A DNA stretch of 57,277 bases from an uncultured Ferrovum sp. (GTDB lineage Bacteria; Pseudomonadota; Gammaproteobacteria; Burkholderiales; Ferrovaceae): contig CAIPBT010000005.1 of NCBI GenBank assembly GCA_903863375.1, positions 1 to 57,277 on the forward strand. Direction: 5' to 3'. A program made the translations under genes and the position numbers. Below are positions 45,615-55,556 of the stretch, piece after piece (positions within the stretch are counted from its first letter, which is position 1; each line of letters starts with the position of its first letter). A model generated the notes under the pieces. The model did no database searches and was not told where the DNA came from. It saw only the letters and a program-made list of their open reading frames with translations.

Positions 45615-48600
45615 ATGAATCCGTCACGTCCGTTCATCCTGCGGCCGGTAGCCACCACGCTGCTCACACTGGGCATCCTGCTGGTGGGTGCCGTGGCCTT
45701 CTTCCTGCTGCCGGTGGCGCCCCTGCCACGGGTCGATTTTCCGGTGCTGGCCGTCTCGGCCGCCCTGCCGGGGTCCTCGCCGGAGAACATGGCGGCCACC
45801 GTCGCCACGCCGCTGGAACGGGCCATGGGGCGGATTGCGGCGGTCAACGAGATGACCTCGCAGAGCACCCTCGGCAACGCCCGGATCACCCTGCAGTTTG
45901 ACCTGGAGCGCAACATCGACGGGGCGGCGCGCGACGTGCAGGCGGCGATCAACGCGGCCCGCACCCTGCTGCCAAGCGGCCTGCCCACCAATCCCACCTA
46001 CCGCAAGTTCAACCCGGCCGATGCGCCGATCCTGATCATGAGCCTGACCTCGGCAACCTTGAGCCAGGGTCAGCTGTACGACGCCGCCTCGACGGTGCTG
46101 GCGCAGAAACTCTCGCAGGTGGATGGCGTGGGCCAGGTGCAGGTGGGCGGCAGTTCGCTGCCGGCGGTGCGCGTGGACGTCAATCCGCAGGCGCTCGCCA
46201 ACATCGGCCTGTCGATGGAAGCGGTGCGCAACATCATCGCGGCGGCCAACGTCAACCGGCCGAAAGGCAGTGTGGAATTTGGCGACCGCCGTTGGCAGAT
46301 CCAGGCCAACGACCAGGCGCAACGCGCCCGCGACTACCGACCGATTGTGGTGGCCTACCGCAATGGTGCTGCCGTGCGCCTGGGCGACATCGCCACCATT
46401 ACCGATAGCGTGCAGGACATCCGCAACGCCGGACTGGCGAACGGCAAACCCGCCATCCTGCTGATCATCAGCCGCCAGCCAGGCGCCAACATCATCGCCA
46501 CAGTAGACCGCGTGCTGGCCCTGATGCCGGCACTGCGCGCATCCATCCTGCCGGCGGCCACCCTCGATGTCGTGCTGGACCGCACGCCAACCATCCGCGC
46601 ATCCCTGTTCGAGGTGGAACGCACCCTGGTGCTGTCGACCGCGCTGGTCATCCTGGTGGTGTTTCTGTTCCTGCGCAGCGCACGGGCCACCCTGGTGCCG
46701 ACCGTGGTGGTGCCCACCAGCCTGATCGGCACCTTTGCCGTGATGTACCTGCTGGATTACAGCCTGGACAATCTGTCGCTGATGGCTCTGACGGTCGCCA
46801 CCGGTTTTGTGGTAGATGATGCCATCGTGGTGCTGGAAAACATCCAACGTCACATCGAAGCCGGCGTGCGGCCGATCGACGCTGCCCTGCGCGGCGCCCG
46901 CGAAGTCGGTTTTACGGTGGTCTCGATCAGCCTCTCGCTGATCGCCGTGTTCCTGCCGATCCTCGCCATGGGCGGCCTGGTCGGTCGTCTGTTCCGCGAG
47001 TTTGCGGTGGTGCTTTCAGCGGCCATCCTGGTCTCGCTGGTGGTGTCGCTCACCACCACGCCGATGATCTGTGCCCGCCTGTTGAAGCGCCATGGCGCGC
47101 CTGGCCCGGCCGACACGGCAGGCACGGCAGGCACGGCGGCGATGGCAGACCCGACGGCCACGTCGCACCTGGCTGGCGAAGCTGGCGACAAAGCCGAGAC
47201 CATCAGCATGGAAGCAGCCGACGCCGTGCTCGCGAAAACGCACGGCGTATTTGGCAGCGTGCTGCGCGGATACGACCGCAGCCTGAACTGGGCCCTGCGC
47301 CACCGGCGCATCATGCTGGTGCTGCTGTTGGCCACCATCGGCCTGAACATCTGGCTCTACACCATCGTCCCGAAGGGCTTCTTTCCCCAGCAGGACACCG
47401 GGCGGCTGATCGGTCAGATCCAGGCCGACCAGAGCATCTCTTTCCAGGCCATGCGCGCCAAACTGGCGAAATACATCGAGATTGTCGGACAGGATCCGGC
47501 CGTTGCGAATGTGATCGGATTTACCGGCGGGGGCCAGCGCAATGCCGCCACCATCTTCGTCGCCCTGAAGGACGTCGGCGTGCGCAAGGCATCGGCCGAT
47601 GACATCATCGCGCGTCTGCGCCGTCCGATTGCCGCGGTGCCCGGAGCCAGCCTGTTCCTGCAGTCGGTGCAGGACCTGCGCTTTGGTGGCCGCCAGGGCA
47701 ATGCGCAATACCAGTACACCCTGCAATGCGACAACCTGGAGGATCTGCGCGCCTGGACGCCGCAGATCGTTGCCGCCCTGCAGCGCGACAAGCGGCTGGC
47801 CGATGTCAGCACCGACCAGCAGGACAAGGGGCTGACCAACACGCTCGCCATTGACCGCGATGCCGCCACCCGGCTGGGGCTCAACCCCACGGTGCTCGAC
47901 CAGACCCTCAACGACCTGTATGGGCAGCGGCAGATTTCCGTGATCTACAACGCGCTGAACCAGTATCAGGTGGTGTTGGAGGCCAGTGCCAGCCAGCTCG
48001 ACAGTCCTCGCACGCTTGACAACACCTATGTCACCACGGCGGGCGGGGTCAGCATTCCGCTGCGCACCATCGTCACGCGCAAGACCGATGCCAGCTCTCT
48101 GGCGGTCAATCACCAGGGTCAGTTTGCCGCCGCCACCCTCAGCTTCAACCTGGCGCCTGGCGTTGCGCTGGGCGATGCCACCCAGGCGATCGCGGCGGAC
48201 ATGGCGGCAATCGGTGCGCCGGCGTCGATCATCGGCGGCTTTGCGGGCACCGCCAAGGTGTTCCAGGACTCGCTCGCCACCCAGCCCCTGCTGATCCTAA
48301 GCGCCATTCTCGCCATCTACATCGTGCTGGGCATCCTGTACGAGAGCCTGATCCACCCCTTGACCATCCTCTCGACACTGCCGTCAGCCGGGGTCGGCGC
48401 GCTGCTGGCCCTGCTCGCGACCGGCGTGGAGTTCAGCCTGATCGCGCTGATTGGCGTGATCCTGCTGGTCGGTATCGTCAAGAAGAATGCCATCATGATG
48501 ATCGACTTTGCCCTGGCCTGGCAGCGCCAGCATCACTGCAGTGCTGACGAAGCGATCCGCGAGGCCTGTGTGCTGCGCTTCCGGCCGATCATGATGACCA

Positions 48601-48776
48601 CGGCGGCGGCCCTGCTCGGGGCCCTGCCGCTCGCGATCGGCTTTGGGGATGGCGCGGAGCTGCGCATCCCGCTTGGCATCTCCATTGTTGGGGGGCTGCT
48701 GGTCAGTCAGGTGCTCACCCTCTACACCACCCCGGTGGTCTATCTTTACCTGGATCGTCTCCGAAGGACTGCCTGA
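45615..48776 (+). CDS. mdtC: RND efflux pump subunit (MdtC-like)
   Basis: Second RND subunit (1053 aa), 7 nt after mdtB. Opening [25 protein letters not shown], helix-4 acidic pair [36 protein letters not shown] in the second half. As in mdtB, the central cytoplasmic loop after ARLLKRH carries an Ala/Thr/Gly low-complexity insertion ([16 protein letters not shown]). The end is [12 protein letters not shown]. The stop shares one base with the start of the outer-membrane channel gene (TGATG). Likely partner of MdtB in one pump. Confidence 0.95.
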   Translation: MNPSRPFILRPVATTLLTLGILLVGAVAFFLLPVAPLPRVDFPVLAVSAALPGSSPENMAATVATPLERAMGRIAAVNEMTSQSTLGNARITLQFDLERNIDGAARDVQAAINAARTLLPSGLPTNPTYRKFNPADAPILIMSLTSATLSQGQLYDAASTVLAQKLSQVDGVGQVQVGGSSLPAVRVDVNPQALANIGLSMEAVRNIIAAANVNRPKGSVEFGDRRWQIQANDQAQRARDYRPIVVAYRNGAAVRLGDIATITDSVQDIRNAGLANGKPAILLIISRQPGANIIATVDRVLALMPALRASILPAATLDVVLDRTPTIRASLFEVERTLVLSTALVILVVFLFLRSARATLVPTVVVPTSLIGTFAVMYLLDYSLDNLSLMALTVATGFVVDDAIVVLENIQRHIEAGVRPIDAALRGAREVGFTVVSISLSLIAVFLPILAMGGLVGRLFREFAVVLSAAILVSLVVSLTTTPMICARLLKRHGAPGPADTAGTAGTAAMADPTATSHLAGEAGDKAETISMEAADAVLAKTHGVFGSVLRGYDRSLNWALRHRRIMLVLLLATIGLNIWLYTIVPKGFFPQQDTGRLIGQIQADQSISFQAMRAKLAKYIEIVGQDPAVANVIGFTGGGQRNAATIFVALKDVGVRKASADDIIARLRRPIAAVPGASLFLQSVQDLRFGGRQGNAQYQYTLQCDNLEDLRAWTPQIVAALQRDKRLADVSTDQQDKGLTNTLAIDRDAATRLGLNPTVLDQTLNDLYGQRQISVIYNALNQYQVVLEASASQLDSPRTLDNTYVTTAGGVSIPLRTIVTRKTDASSLAVNHQGQFAAATLSFNLAPGVALGDATQAIAADMAAIGAPASIIGGFAGTAKVFQDSLATQPLLILSAILAIYIVLGILYESLIHPLTILSTLPSAGVGALLALLATGVEFSLIALIGVILLVGIVKKNAIMMIDFALAWQRQHHCSADEAIREACVLRFRPIMMTTAAALLGALPLAIGFGDGAELRIPLGISIVGGLLVSQVLTLYTTPVVYLYLDRLRRTA

Positions 48777-50200
48777 TGAAGCGCGCCCTGCCTCTCCTGG
48801 CCTTGTTGTTGACCGCGTGCGCCAGCACGCCCCCTGCCCAGCGGCCGGCTGCGCCAGCCTTCCAGAAGGCCTGGAAGGTGCCGGAAGGATTCAAGCGCGC
48901 GTCGCCCGCCGATGACCATATCCAGGGCGACTGGTGGAGGGTCTACCACGACCCGGTGCTGGACGATCTGGAAGGCCAGGTGGCACAGGCCAACCAGACC
49001 CTCGCGCAGGCCGATGCCCAGTATCGGCTCGCCAAGGCAGTGCTGGCTTCGTCGGAAGCCAGCCTGTTTCCCACCGCCAACCTGACCGTTTCGGGGACGC
49101 GGTCGCAGCAGCCGATTCTGACCAGTGGTGGCGGTCTGGCCAGTCCCCCGGCCAGCAACCTCTATAACCTAGCCGTGGCCGCCAGTTGGGAACCCGATCT
49201 GTGGGGTGCCATCCACAACGCCGTGAGTTCCTCGCAGGAAAGCCTCTATGCGGCGGCCGCCAATCGCGCTGCTGTACTGCTCAGCCTGCAGGCAAGTTTG
49301 GCGACCAGTTACTTCCAGTTGCGCACGGCCGATGCCACCATTCATCTGCTCTCCGAGACGGTTGCCGCCTATCAGCGCAGCCTCACCCTGACCCAGGCAC
49401 GGCTGGCCAGCGGTGTGGCCGGCCGCACGGATGTGACGCAGGCACAAAGCCAGCTGGCTTCCGCCCAGGCCAGCCTGAGCGATGCACGCATCACCCGCGA
49501 TGTGCAGGAACATGCCATCGCTGTATTGACGGGTCATGCGGCGCAGGACTTCCATCTGGATGCGCGACCGGACAGCGTGCTCGACCAGTGGCCAGCCATT
49601 CCGCTGGCGGTGCCCTCGACCTTGCTGGAGCGGCGCCCCGACATCGCAAACGCCGAACGCCAGGTCACCGCGCAGGCCGCAAAGCTGCTCGCAACCGATG
49701 CCGCCTTCTTCCCGGTGGTCACGCTGAATGCAAATGCCGGATTCGAGAGCAAGAATTTCCGCAAATGGCTGAGCCTGCCCACCTCGCTCTGGTCGATCGG
49801 GCCGCAGCTGACGCAATATCTGCTGGACGGCGGCAATCATATTGCCGTCCATGACCAGGCGGTGGCCACCCTCGACCAGCTCACCGCGAACTATCGCGAG
49901 GTGGTGATCGAATCCTTCCAGTCCGTGGAAGACCAGCTCAGCAGTGTGGCCTGGCTGGAGGAGGAGCATCGCCGCGATACCGCTGCCGCACAGGCGGCGG
50001 CCGCGACGCTGGAGCTGGTGAACCGGCAATATCAGGCTGGCACCGTGGCCTATCTGAACGTGCTGAGTGCCCAGACCACCCTGCTTTCCGCGCAGCTCAG
50101 CGCCCTGTCCACGGCCGGGCGCTGGGCTGGTGCCCATGTGGCGCTGATCCGGGCGCTGGGCGGTGGCTGGCAGGAATCCAGCCTGCACATAGGGGGTTGA
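48776..50200 (+). CDS. NodT-family outer-membrane efflux lipoprotein
   Basis: TolC-like channel (474 aa) that completes the MdtABC-type pump. Lipobox LLTAC with lipidated Cys15. The two outer-membrane-factor repeats are seen as LEGQVAQANQTLAQADAQYRLAKA and the paired ANRAAVLLSLQASLATSYFQLRTADA, and near the end ATLELVNRQYQAGTVAYLNVLSAQTTLLSAQ. LLERRPDIANAERQVTAQ is a family hallmark. It is coupled to mdtC by a one-base overlap. It ends with a short tail. Confidence 0.95.
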   Translation: MKRALPLLALLLTACASTPPAQRPAAPAFQKAWKVPEGFKRASPADDHIQGDWWRVYHDPVLDDLEGQVAQANQTLAQADAQYRLAKAVLASSEASLFPTANLTVSGTRSQQPILTSGGGLASPPASNLYNLAVAASWEPDLWGAIHNAVSSSQESLYAAAANRAAVLLSLQASLATSYFQLRTADATIHLLSETVAAYQRSLTLTQARLASGVAGRTDVTQAQSQLASAQASLSDARITRDVQEHAIAVLTGHAAQDFHLDARPDSVLDQWPAIPLAVPSTLLERRPDIANAERQVTAQAAKLLATDAAFFPVVTLNANAGFESKNFRKWLSLPTSLWSIGPQLTQYLLDGGNHIAVHDQAVATLDQLTANYREVVIESFQSVEDQLSSVAWLEEEHRRDTAAAQAAAATLELVNRQYQAGTVAYLNVLSAQTTLLSAQLSALSTAGRWAGAHVALIRALGGGWQESSLHIGG

Positions 50201-50286
50201 CGGTCGCGCTTCCTTTCGCCAACACTCCGGCTTAAGCATTTCTGAACTGCCAAACCCGCCGTGCTGGTCCTGCCCTGGAGCGCACC

Positions 50287-51072
50287 ATGAAGCTGCTGGT
50301 GTTTTGTCGTGCTGATCTGTTTCGCGATGGCTTGCAACTGCTGCTGGAAAGTCGCCTGCCCTTCTGCCGGGTGGAATTTGCCTGCCCTGGCCTGGTGCCT
50401 CCGGTGCCGGTCGATCAGACGGAAACCGTCGCCGCAATCCTGGTCGATCTGGCCCTGGAGGAGGTTCCACCGGACGGCCTGATCCGCATGCTGGTGGACC
50501 GCTGGCCCGAAATTCCGGTATTGGGCCTGTACGGCGGCGCACAGGAGGCCAACATGCCGCAGTGCCTGCAGGCGGGTGCGCTGGCCTGCGTGCGCAAGGA
50601 CGCTCCAGCCGAAGTCCTGCTGGCGGCGTTGCAGGTGGTCCTCTCGCCGGCGGTGTTCCTGCGCCGCAGCGGGCAACAGCCCGGCCAGATCCGGCTGTCC
50701 GCCACACGGCCCTCCGTGCTGTCCGACCTACCAGATCCGTCCATCCTGTCGTGGTCAGGCCCCCTTACGCCGGCCGATCGCGCCTCTGGCGCAGCCTTGC
50801 CGGGCGAGCCCTTGTCGGCACTGGAGGGCGACCTGATCAACGGCCTGCCCACCACCGCCGCCAGCCTGGGGCTGACGCCGAAACAACGGCGCGTGCTGGC
50901 CCTTCTCCTCGAAGGCAAGTCCAACAAGAATATCGCCCGCGAACTGGGCCTGTGCACCGGTACCGTCAAGACTCATACCACCGCCGTGCTACGGGCCCTG
51001 AACGTCAATACCCGGGTGCAGGCGGTGGTCGCCGCCCGCCGGCTTGGCCTGCACGCCGATTCCAGTCACTGA
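50287..51072 (+). CDS. LuxR-family response regulator with degenerate receiver
   Basis: A 261-residue NarL/FixJ-type regulator. The receiver is weak: the usual acidic pair at the first strand is a single Asp (CRADLF), but a phospho-acceptor-like Asp54 (ILVDLALEE) and Lys104 (CVRKDAP) remain. After a Pro/Ser-rich linker (about 125-195) the LuxR HTH is clear: LGLTPKQRRVLALLLEGKSNKNIARELGLCTGTVKTHTTAVLRALNV. It starts 86 nt after the efflux operon and has no kinase neighbour. A role in controlling the pump is possible but not shown. The odd receiver suggests phosphorylation-independent control or a different signal. Confidence 0.88.
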   Translation: MKLLVFCRADLFRDGLQLLLESRLPFCRVEFACPGLVPPVPVDQTETVAAILVDLALEEVPPDGLIRMLVDRWPEIPVLGLYGGAQEANMPQCLQAGALACVRKDAPAEVLLAALQVVLSPAVFLRRSGQQPGQIRLSATRPSVLSDLPDPSILSWSGPLTPADRASGAALPGEPLSALEGDLINGLPTTAASLGLTPKQRRVLALLLEGKSNKNIARELGLCTGTVKTHTTAVLRALNVNTRVQAVVAARRLGLHADSSH

Positions 51073-51085
51073 AGCGGCGGCTGCC

Positions 51086-51160
51086 GGTTTGCCAGGCGCC
51101 GGTTTGCCGGTAGATGGTTTGCCAGTGGATGGTGTACCGGATGCCGGTTTGCCAGTGGAC
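51086..51160 (+). repeat. Five 15-nt tandem units between the LuxR and nadE genes
   Basis: Units start at 51086, 51101, 51116, 51131 and 51146, all beginning ggt-t/g-t-g/a-cc (mostly ggtttgcc). They fill most of the 134-nt gap between the two genes and are not part of either gene. Confidence 0.88.
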
Positions 51161-51206
51161 AGAGGGTGATGCAGACTCCGGGGCTGGTGCTTCCTGACTG
51201 CCGCTG

Positions 51207-53342
51207 ATGATTCCCGCCCTGTCATTCCACAATCTCTACCAGCATGACCTGATCCGTACTGCCGTGGCGGTGCCGCGCGTGCACCTGGCCAATCCCCTGG
51301 CCAACGCCCGGGAAACCATCGCGCTGATGGCGTCGGCGGCAGCCCAAGGCGCCTGCCTGGTCGTGTTTCCCGAACTGGGCCTGAGCGGTTACAGCTGCGA
51401 AGACCTGTTCCACCAGCAGGCCCTGCTCGACGCCGCCCTGGCGGCACTGGTTCAGGTGGTGGAAGCCAGCGCCGCCCTGCCCCTGGTGGCGGTGGTGGGC
51501 TTGCCGCTGCGTCACGACGACCTGCTGTTCAACGTGGCCGCAGTGGTGCAGGGCGGGCGGCTGCTCGGACTGGTGCCGAAGACCTACCTGCCGAATTACC
51601 GCGAATTCTATGAGGCCCGCCAGTTCACACCGGCGGCGGTGTTGCCAGCCGGGGACCTGACGCTCGATCCCTGGGGCAGCGTGCCCTGGGGCACCGACCT
51701 GCTGTTCCGCTGCGAGGGTGAAGTACGTTTCACTCTGGCCGTCGAGATCTGCGAAGACCTGTGGGTGCCGGTGCCGCCCTCTTCCCTCGCCGCCCTGCGT
51801 GGCGCCCAGGTCCTGGTCAATCTCTCGGCCTCGCCCGCCAGTCTTGGCAAGGCAGCCTATCGGCGCGATCTGGTGGCCCAGCAGTCGGCTCGCTGCATGG
51901 CGGCGTACCTGTTCAGTGCCGCCGGTTTTGGGGAATCGAGCACCGATCTGGCCTGGGACGGGCATGGCCTGATCTGTGAGAACGGGCAGTGTCTGGCAGA
52001 ATCCGAGCGCTACGCCCAGACCAGCCAGCTGCTGCTGGCCGATGTCGATATCGGTCGCCTGGGGCAGGACCGCATGCGCCAGAACACCTTTGGTGAAAAT
52101 GCCCGCCAGACCGCCCGGGCCAGCCTGCCGCGCCTCGTGTCGATCGCCCTGCCTGCGCCGGTACGTGGCCGGCTTGACCTGCTGCGGCCGCGTTCACGCT
52201 ATCCCTATGTGCCGGCACTGATGGCCGAGCGCGACGACCGCTGTCGCGAGGTGCTGCAGATCCAGGCGCAGGGACTGGCCCGTCGGCTTGAAGCGAGTGG
52301 CCTGCGGCATCTGGTGATCGGCATCTCGGGCGGACTCGATTCCACCCTGGGGCTGATCGTGGCCCTGCAGGCCCTGAACATGCTCGGCCTGCCGCCCAGC
52401 CATCTGCTGGCCTGGACCCTGCCCGGATTTGCCACCAGCGCGCGCACCCTCGACCAGGCGCGTCGGCTGATGCAGGCGGTGGGCTGTCAGGCGGGCGAAA
52501 TCGACATCCGGCCGGCCTGCCTGCAGATGCTGCGCGACCTGCAGCACCCCTATGCGGAAGGCAAGCCGGTGTTCGACATCACCTTCGAAAACGTCCAGGC
52601 CGGCGAACGCACCAGCCTGCTGTTCCGGCTTGCCAACCTGCATGGTGGACTGGTGGTCGGCACCAGTGACCTGAGCGAGCTCGCCCTAGGCTGGAGCACC
52701 TATGGGGTGGGCGACCACATGGCGCACTACCACGTCAACGCCAGTGTGCCGAAAACCCTGGTGCGACATCTGATCCAGTGGTCGGCCAGCACCGGCGACT
52801 GGTCTGCCGCCTTCACCACGGCCTTGCACGACGTGCTGGCCACGGAGATCAGCCCCGAGCTGATTCCCGGCAGCGCGGATGGGCAACCGGCCCAGCGTAC
52901 CGAAGACGTGCTGGGCAGCTACGACCTGCACGACTTCTTTCTCTATCATGTGTTGCGTTTCGGCTTTGCGCCCCAAAAGCTGCTGTTTTTGGCCATCCAG
53001 TCCTGGGGGCTCGCGCCGCAGGGCGAAGCAACCGCGCCACCGGCAGCGGTGCTGCCCGATGCGACAGGATCGGCCGGCGGCACCCGGGCGGAAGGGCTGG
53101 GACTGGCCGCCTGGGACCAGGGGCCAAGCGCCCGATACTATCCGCCAGCCGTGCTGCGTGAGGTGCTGCACACCTTCCTGCGCCGGTTTTTCACCAACAG
53201 CCAGTTCAAGCGCAGTTGCATCGCCAATGCCCCGAAAGTGGGCACCGGCGGGTCGCTGTCTCCCCGTGGCGACTGGCGCGCCCCCAGCGACGCCGATGCC
53301 ACGGTGTGGCTGGCGGCGCTGGCGGCGGTTGACATCAGCTGA
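51207..53342 (+). CDS. nadE: Glutamine-dependent NAD+ synthetase
   Basis: Two-domain amidotransferase (711 aa) that makes NAD+ from nicotinate adenine dinucleotide, ATP and glutamine. The N-terminal nitrilase-type glutaminase has the Glu ([17 protein letters not shown]), Lys ([16 protein letters not shown]) and Cys ([14 protein letters not shown]) triad. The C-terminal synthetase has the P-loop [12 protein letters not shown] and [21 protein letters not shown]. The length fits the long bacterial class. ATG 51207 is kept although no clear ribosome-binding site is seen. The end overlaps the convergent MCP by 8 nt. Confidence 0.96.
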   Translation: MIPALSFHNLYQHDLIRTAVAVPRVHLANPLANARETIALMASAAAQGACLVVFPELGLSGYSCEDLFHQQALLDAALAALVQVVEASAALPLVAVVGLPLRHDDLLFNVAAVVQGGRLLGLVPKTYLPNYREFYEARQFTPAAVLPAGDLTLDPWGSVPWGTDLLFRCEGEVRFTLAVEICEDLWVPVPPSSLAALRGAQVLVNLSASPASLGKAAYRRDLVAQQSARCMAAYLFSAAGFGESSTDLAWDGHGLICENGQCLAESERYAQTSQLLLADVDIGRLGQDRMRQNTFGENARQTARASLPRLVSIALPAPVRGRLDLLRPRSRYPYVPALMAERDDRCREVLQIQAQGLARRLEASGLRHLVIGISGGLDSTLGLIVALQALNMLGLPPSHLLAWTLPGFATSARTLDQARRLMQAVGCQAGEIDIRPACLQMLRDLQHPYAEGKPVFDITFENVQAGERTSLLFRLANLHGGLVVGTSDLSELALGWSTYGVGDHMAHYHVNASVPKTLVRHLIQWSASTGDWSAAFTTALHDVLATEISPELIPGSADGQPAQRTEDVLGSYDLHDFFLYHVLRFGFAPQKLLFLAIQSWGLAPQGEATAPPAAVLPDATGSAGGTRAEGLGLAAWDQGPSARYYPPAVLREVLHTFLRRFFTNSQFKRSCIANAPKVGTGGSLSPRGDWRAPSDADATVWLAALAAVDIS

Positions 53343-54504
53343 CGCGGAAGGCGGCCACCTGGCCGTTCAGCCGTTCCGCCAGGGCGCGCATGCGCGTCAT
53401 GCGTTCTTCGGCGATGGTGAGGGAGTTCAGATTCTCGGCCGACATGCGCGAGATCTGTTCGACGTGTTCGGCAATACTTTGGCCAGCGGTGCGCTGTTCT
53501 TCCATGGCGTGCGCAATGTCACCAATCTTGGTCAGCGTCGACTGGGTGCCTGTTCCCAGGGCGTTGACGTTGCGGCCGGCTTCCCCTGCCAGTTCCACCC
53601 CGTGGTGCACGCGCTTCACGCACTCTTCCATGCCTTCCACGGCATGACGGGTACCCACCCGGACAGAATCGATTTTCTGGGTGATGTCCTTGGTGGCCTG
53701 GCCGGTGCGTTCTGCCAGCTTGCGGACTTCATCCGCCACCACGGCAAACCCGCGGCCCTGCTCGCCGGCGCGCGCGGCTTCGATTGCTGCATTGAGGGCC
53801 AGCAGGTTGGTCTGATCGGCGATCTCGCCGATCACCTTGACGATCGAACTGATGGTTTCCGACTGACGGCCCAGTTCCTGGATCGCCTCGGATGAACGTG
53901 TCACCGAGGTTGCCGTCTCGCTGATCTCGCGCATCACCGAATCGATCGAGGTGCGGCCGTCATCGGCAAACTTGCCTGCTTCGGCAGCCACAAAATGCGC
54001 ATCGGCGGCGTGGTTGGCCACCATCGACACCGTCTCGAAGCTTTCTTCGATGGTTCGGGCGATTTCTGCTGACGCGTCATTCTGCCGGTCGGCGTGCTTG
54101 GCAATCTCACGGGTCGAGTTCGACAGGTCGCCAGCCAGGCTGGCCACTTCGGCCGAGCCCTCCGAGATCGCCCGAATCAGGGTGAGCATCTTTTTGCGGG
54201 TGGTGTCGGCTTCGTGGGTGAGCCAGGCAAACTCATCTTTTCCCTGCAGGCTGACCTTGCTCGTCAGGTTGCCCTGGGCCATGTCATTCAGGGCACCGAC
54301 CACCGTTTCGGCGCGGCGGCCAAAGTGATTGCCAATAACGGCGGCAAACATCAGGGCGGGAACGGCCCCCAGGCCAAGTCCGATCAACAGGGTCGGCATG
54401 CCGGCCGCCTGCGTGGCAGCCGCCCCGATGACGCCCGCCGTTTCCGTCAGGATGGCAACAATAGCCATACAAAACATGGCTTTGCGCAGGTCCAGATGAC
54501 TCAT
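53335..54504 (-). CDS. Methyl-accepting chemotaxis protein, membrane type
   Basis: Chemoreceptor (389 aa) with two close membrane helices ([45 protein letters not shown]) and almost no periplasmic loop. Then come a HAMP domain (about 65-115), coiled coil, and the signalling hairpin [41 protein letters not shown]. Such receptors sense membrane or internal cues. ATG 54504 has GGAGGAA upstream. A good sigma-28 promoter (54570-54596) precedes it. It ends overlapping nadE by 8 nt. Confidence 0.93.
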   Translation of the reverse strand: MSHLDLRKAMFCMAIVAILTETAGVIGAAATQAAGMPTLLIGLGLGAVPALMFAAVIGNHFGRRAETVVGALNDMAQGNLTSKVSLQGKDEFAWLTHEADTTRKKMLTLIRAISEGSAEVASLAGDLSNSTREIAKHADRQNDASAEIARTIEESFETVSMVANHAADAHFVAAEAGKFADDGRTSIDSVMREISETATSVTRSSEAIQELGRQSETISSIVKVIGEIADQTNLLALNAAIEAARAGEQGRGFAVVADEVRKLAERTGQATKDITQKIDSVRVGTRHAVEGMEECVKRVHHGVELAGEAGRNVNALGTGTQSTLTKIGDIAHAMEEQRTAGQSIAEHVEQISRMSAENLNSLTIAEERMTRMRALAERLNGQVAAFRVS

Positions 54505-54569
54505 TCGACTTCCTCCAATGTGTGCCCGGCGCGGGCACTTGACGCAGCATGTGATCGCCGCCTGACCCA

Positions 54570-54596
54570 TTAACGGCTGGATCATGAAGAAATTTA
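54570..54596 (-). promoter_or_regulatory. Sigma-28 (FliA) promoter of the MCP gene
   Basis: Read on the minus strand: TAAA, 15 nt, GCCGTTAA. Consensus TAAA-N15-GCCGATAA; seven of eight positions of the -10 element match and the -35 is exact. The 5' leader to the MCP start would be about 55-60 nt. It supports flagellar-class control of this receptor. Confidence 0.75.
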
Positions 54597-54621
54597 ACCG
54601 CGGCACGCTTAGAATCGACTC

Positions 54622-55359
54622 ATGCTTCCCTTCCAGCCGATCACCGCGCAAAACCTGCGTGACCTGCGTGCCATCTGCGGCAACTGCTCGATGCGCGAAC
54701 TGTGCCTGCCGGTCGGGCTGGATGCGCAGGAAGTGGAAACCCTGGACGCCCTGATCAACACGCGCCGTCGATTGGAACGCGGCGAGGCCCTGTACCGCAC
54801 GGGCGACCCCTTTCATGCCCTCTACGCGGTGCGCAGGGGTTTCCTGAAAACTTTCGTCGTGCATGAAGACGGCCGCGAACAGGTCACTGGATTCCAGATG
54901 ACCGGTGAGATCCTGGGCATGGATGCCATCAGTACGGACCACCACGCCTGCGATGCGCTGGCCCTCGAGGACACCGAGGTCTGCGAGGTTCCCTTTGATG
55001 CCCTGGAGCATCTGAGTGGTACCTTGCCCACCCTGCGGCGCCATTTCCACAAGACCCTGAGCCGGGAAATCGTGCGGGACCAGGGCCTGATGCTGTTGCT
55101 GGGCAGCATGCGCGCCGAGGAGCGGCTGGCGGCCTTCCTGCTCAACCTGGGCCAACGCTTCGGCGACCGCGGTTACTCGCGGGTGGCGTTCAACCTGCGC
55201 ATGACCCGCGAAGAAATCGGCAGCTACCTGGGCATGAAGCTGGAAACCGTCAGCCGCACCCTGTCGCGCTTCCAGGAAGAGGGGTTGATCGTGGTGCAGG
55301 GCAAGGCGATCGAGCTGCTGCAGGTGGAAAAGCTCAAGGCCCTGACCTCGTGCCGTTGA
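54622..55359 (+). CDS. fnr: FNR-type oxygen-sensing transcription factor
   Basis: Crp/Fnr regulator (245 aa) binding a [4Fe-4S] cluster via Cys19, Cys22, Cys28 and Cys110 ([17 protein letters not shown]), the E. coli FNR pattern. The cyclic-nucleotide-fold sensor is followed by the dimer helix and the HTH with recognition helix [21 protein letters not shown]. Its neighbour genes (ccoH, ccoG, ccoP) are classical FNR targets in this group. It is divergent from the MCP gene. No exact TTGAT-N4-ATCAA box was seen in its own upstream region. Confidence 0.95.
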   Translation: MLPFQPITAQNLRDLRAICGNCSMRELCLPVGLDAQEVETLDALINTRRRLERGEALYRTGDPFHALYAVRRGFLKTFVVHEDGREQVTGFQMTGEILGMDAISTDHHACDALALEDTEVCEVPFDALEHLSGTLPTLRRHFHKTLSREIVRDQGLMLLLGSMRAEERLAAFLLNLGQRFGDRGYSRVAFNLRMTREEIGSYLGMKLETVSRTLSRFQEEGLIVVQGKAIELLQVEKLKALTSCR

Positions 55360-55546
55360 CCGTCTGACCGGCCTGCAGGGCCTGACCGTCGCGCCAGGCA
55401 TGTTCGGTCACCAGCGGATCGCGATACACCGTTGCCAGCACCAGACACAGCACGCCCCACACAATCGCGGTGACGGGCGCCATCATCAGTAGCCAGGGCC
55501 AGGGGTGGCGATACCAGGGCTGGACGTCAGATCGGGAAGGGTTCAT
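55334..55546 (-). CDS. Short CcoH/FixH-like membrane protein
   Basis: A 70-residue single-helix protein matching the N-terminal part of FixH/Cco[29 protein letters not shown], then [17 protein letters not shown]. The family usually goes on for a further 70-100 residues in the periplasm; here the frame stops soon after. Its 3' end overlaps the end of fnr by 26 nt (convergent). ATG 55546 has GAGGAG upstream. CcoH helps assemble cbb3 oxidase; this short form may still do so, or be a remnant. Confidence 0.75.
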   Translation of the reverse strand: MNPSRSDVQPWYRHPWPWLLMMAPVTAIVWGVLCLVLATVYRDPLVTEHAWRDGQALQAGQTVNGTRSGP

Positions 55547-55556
55547 GGGTTGCTCC

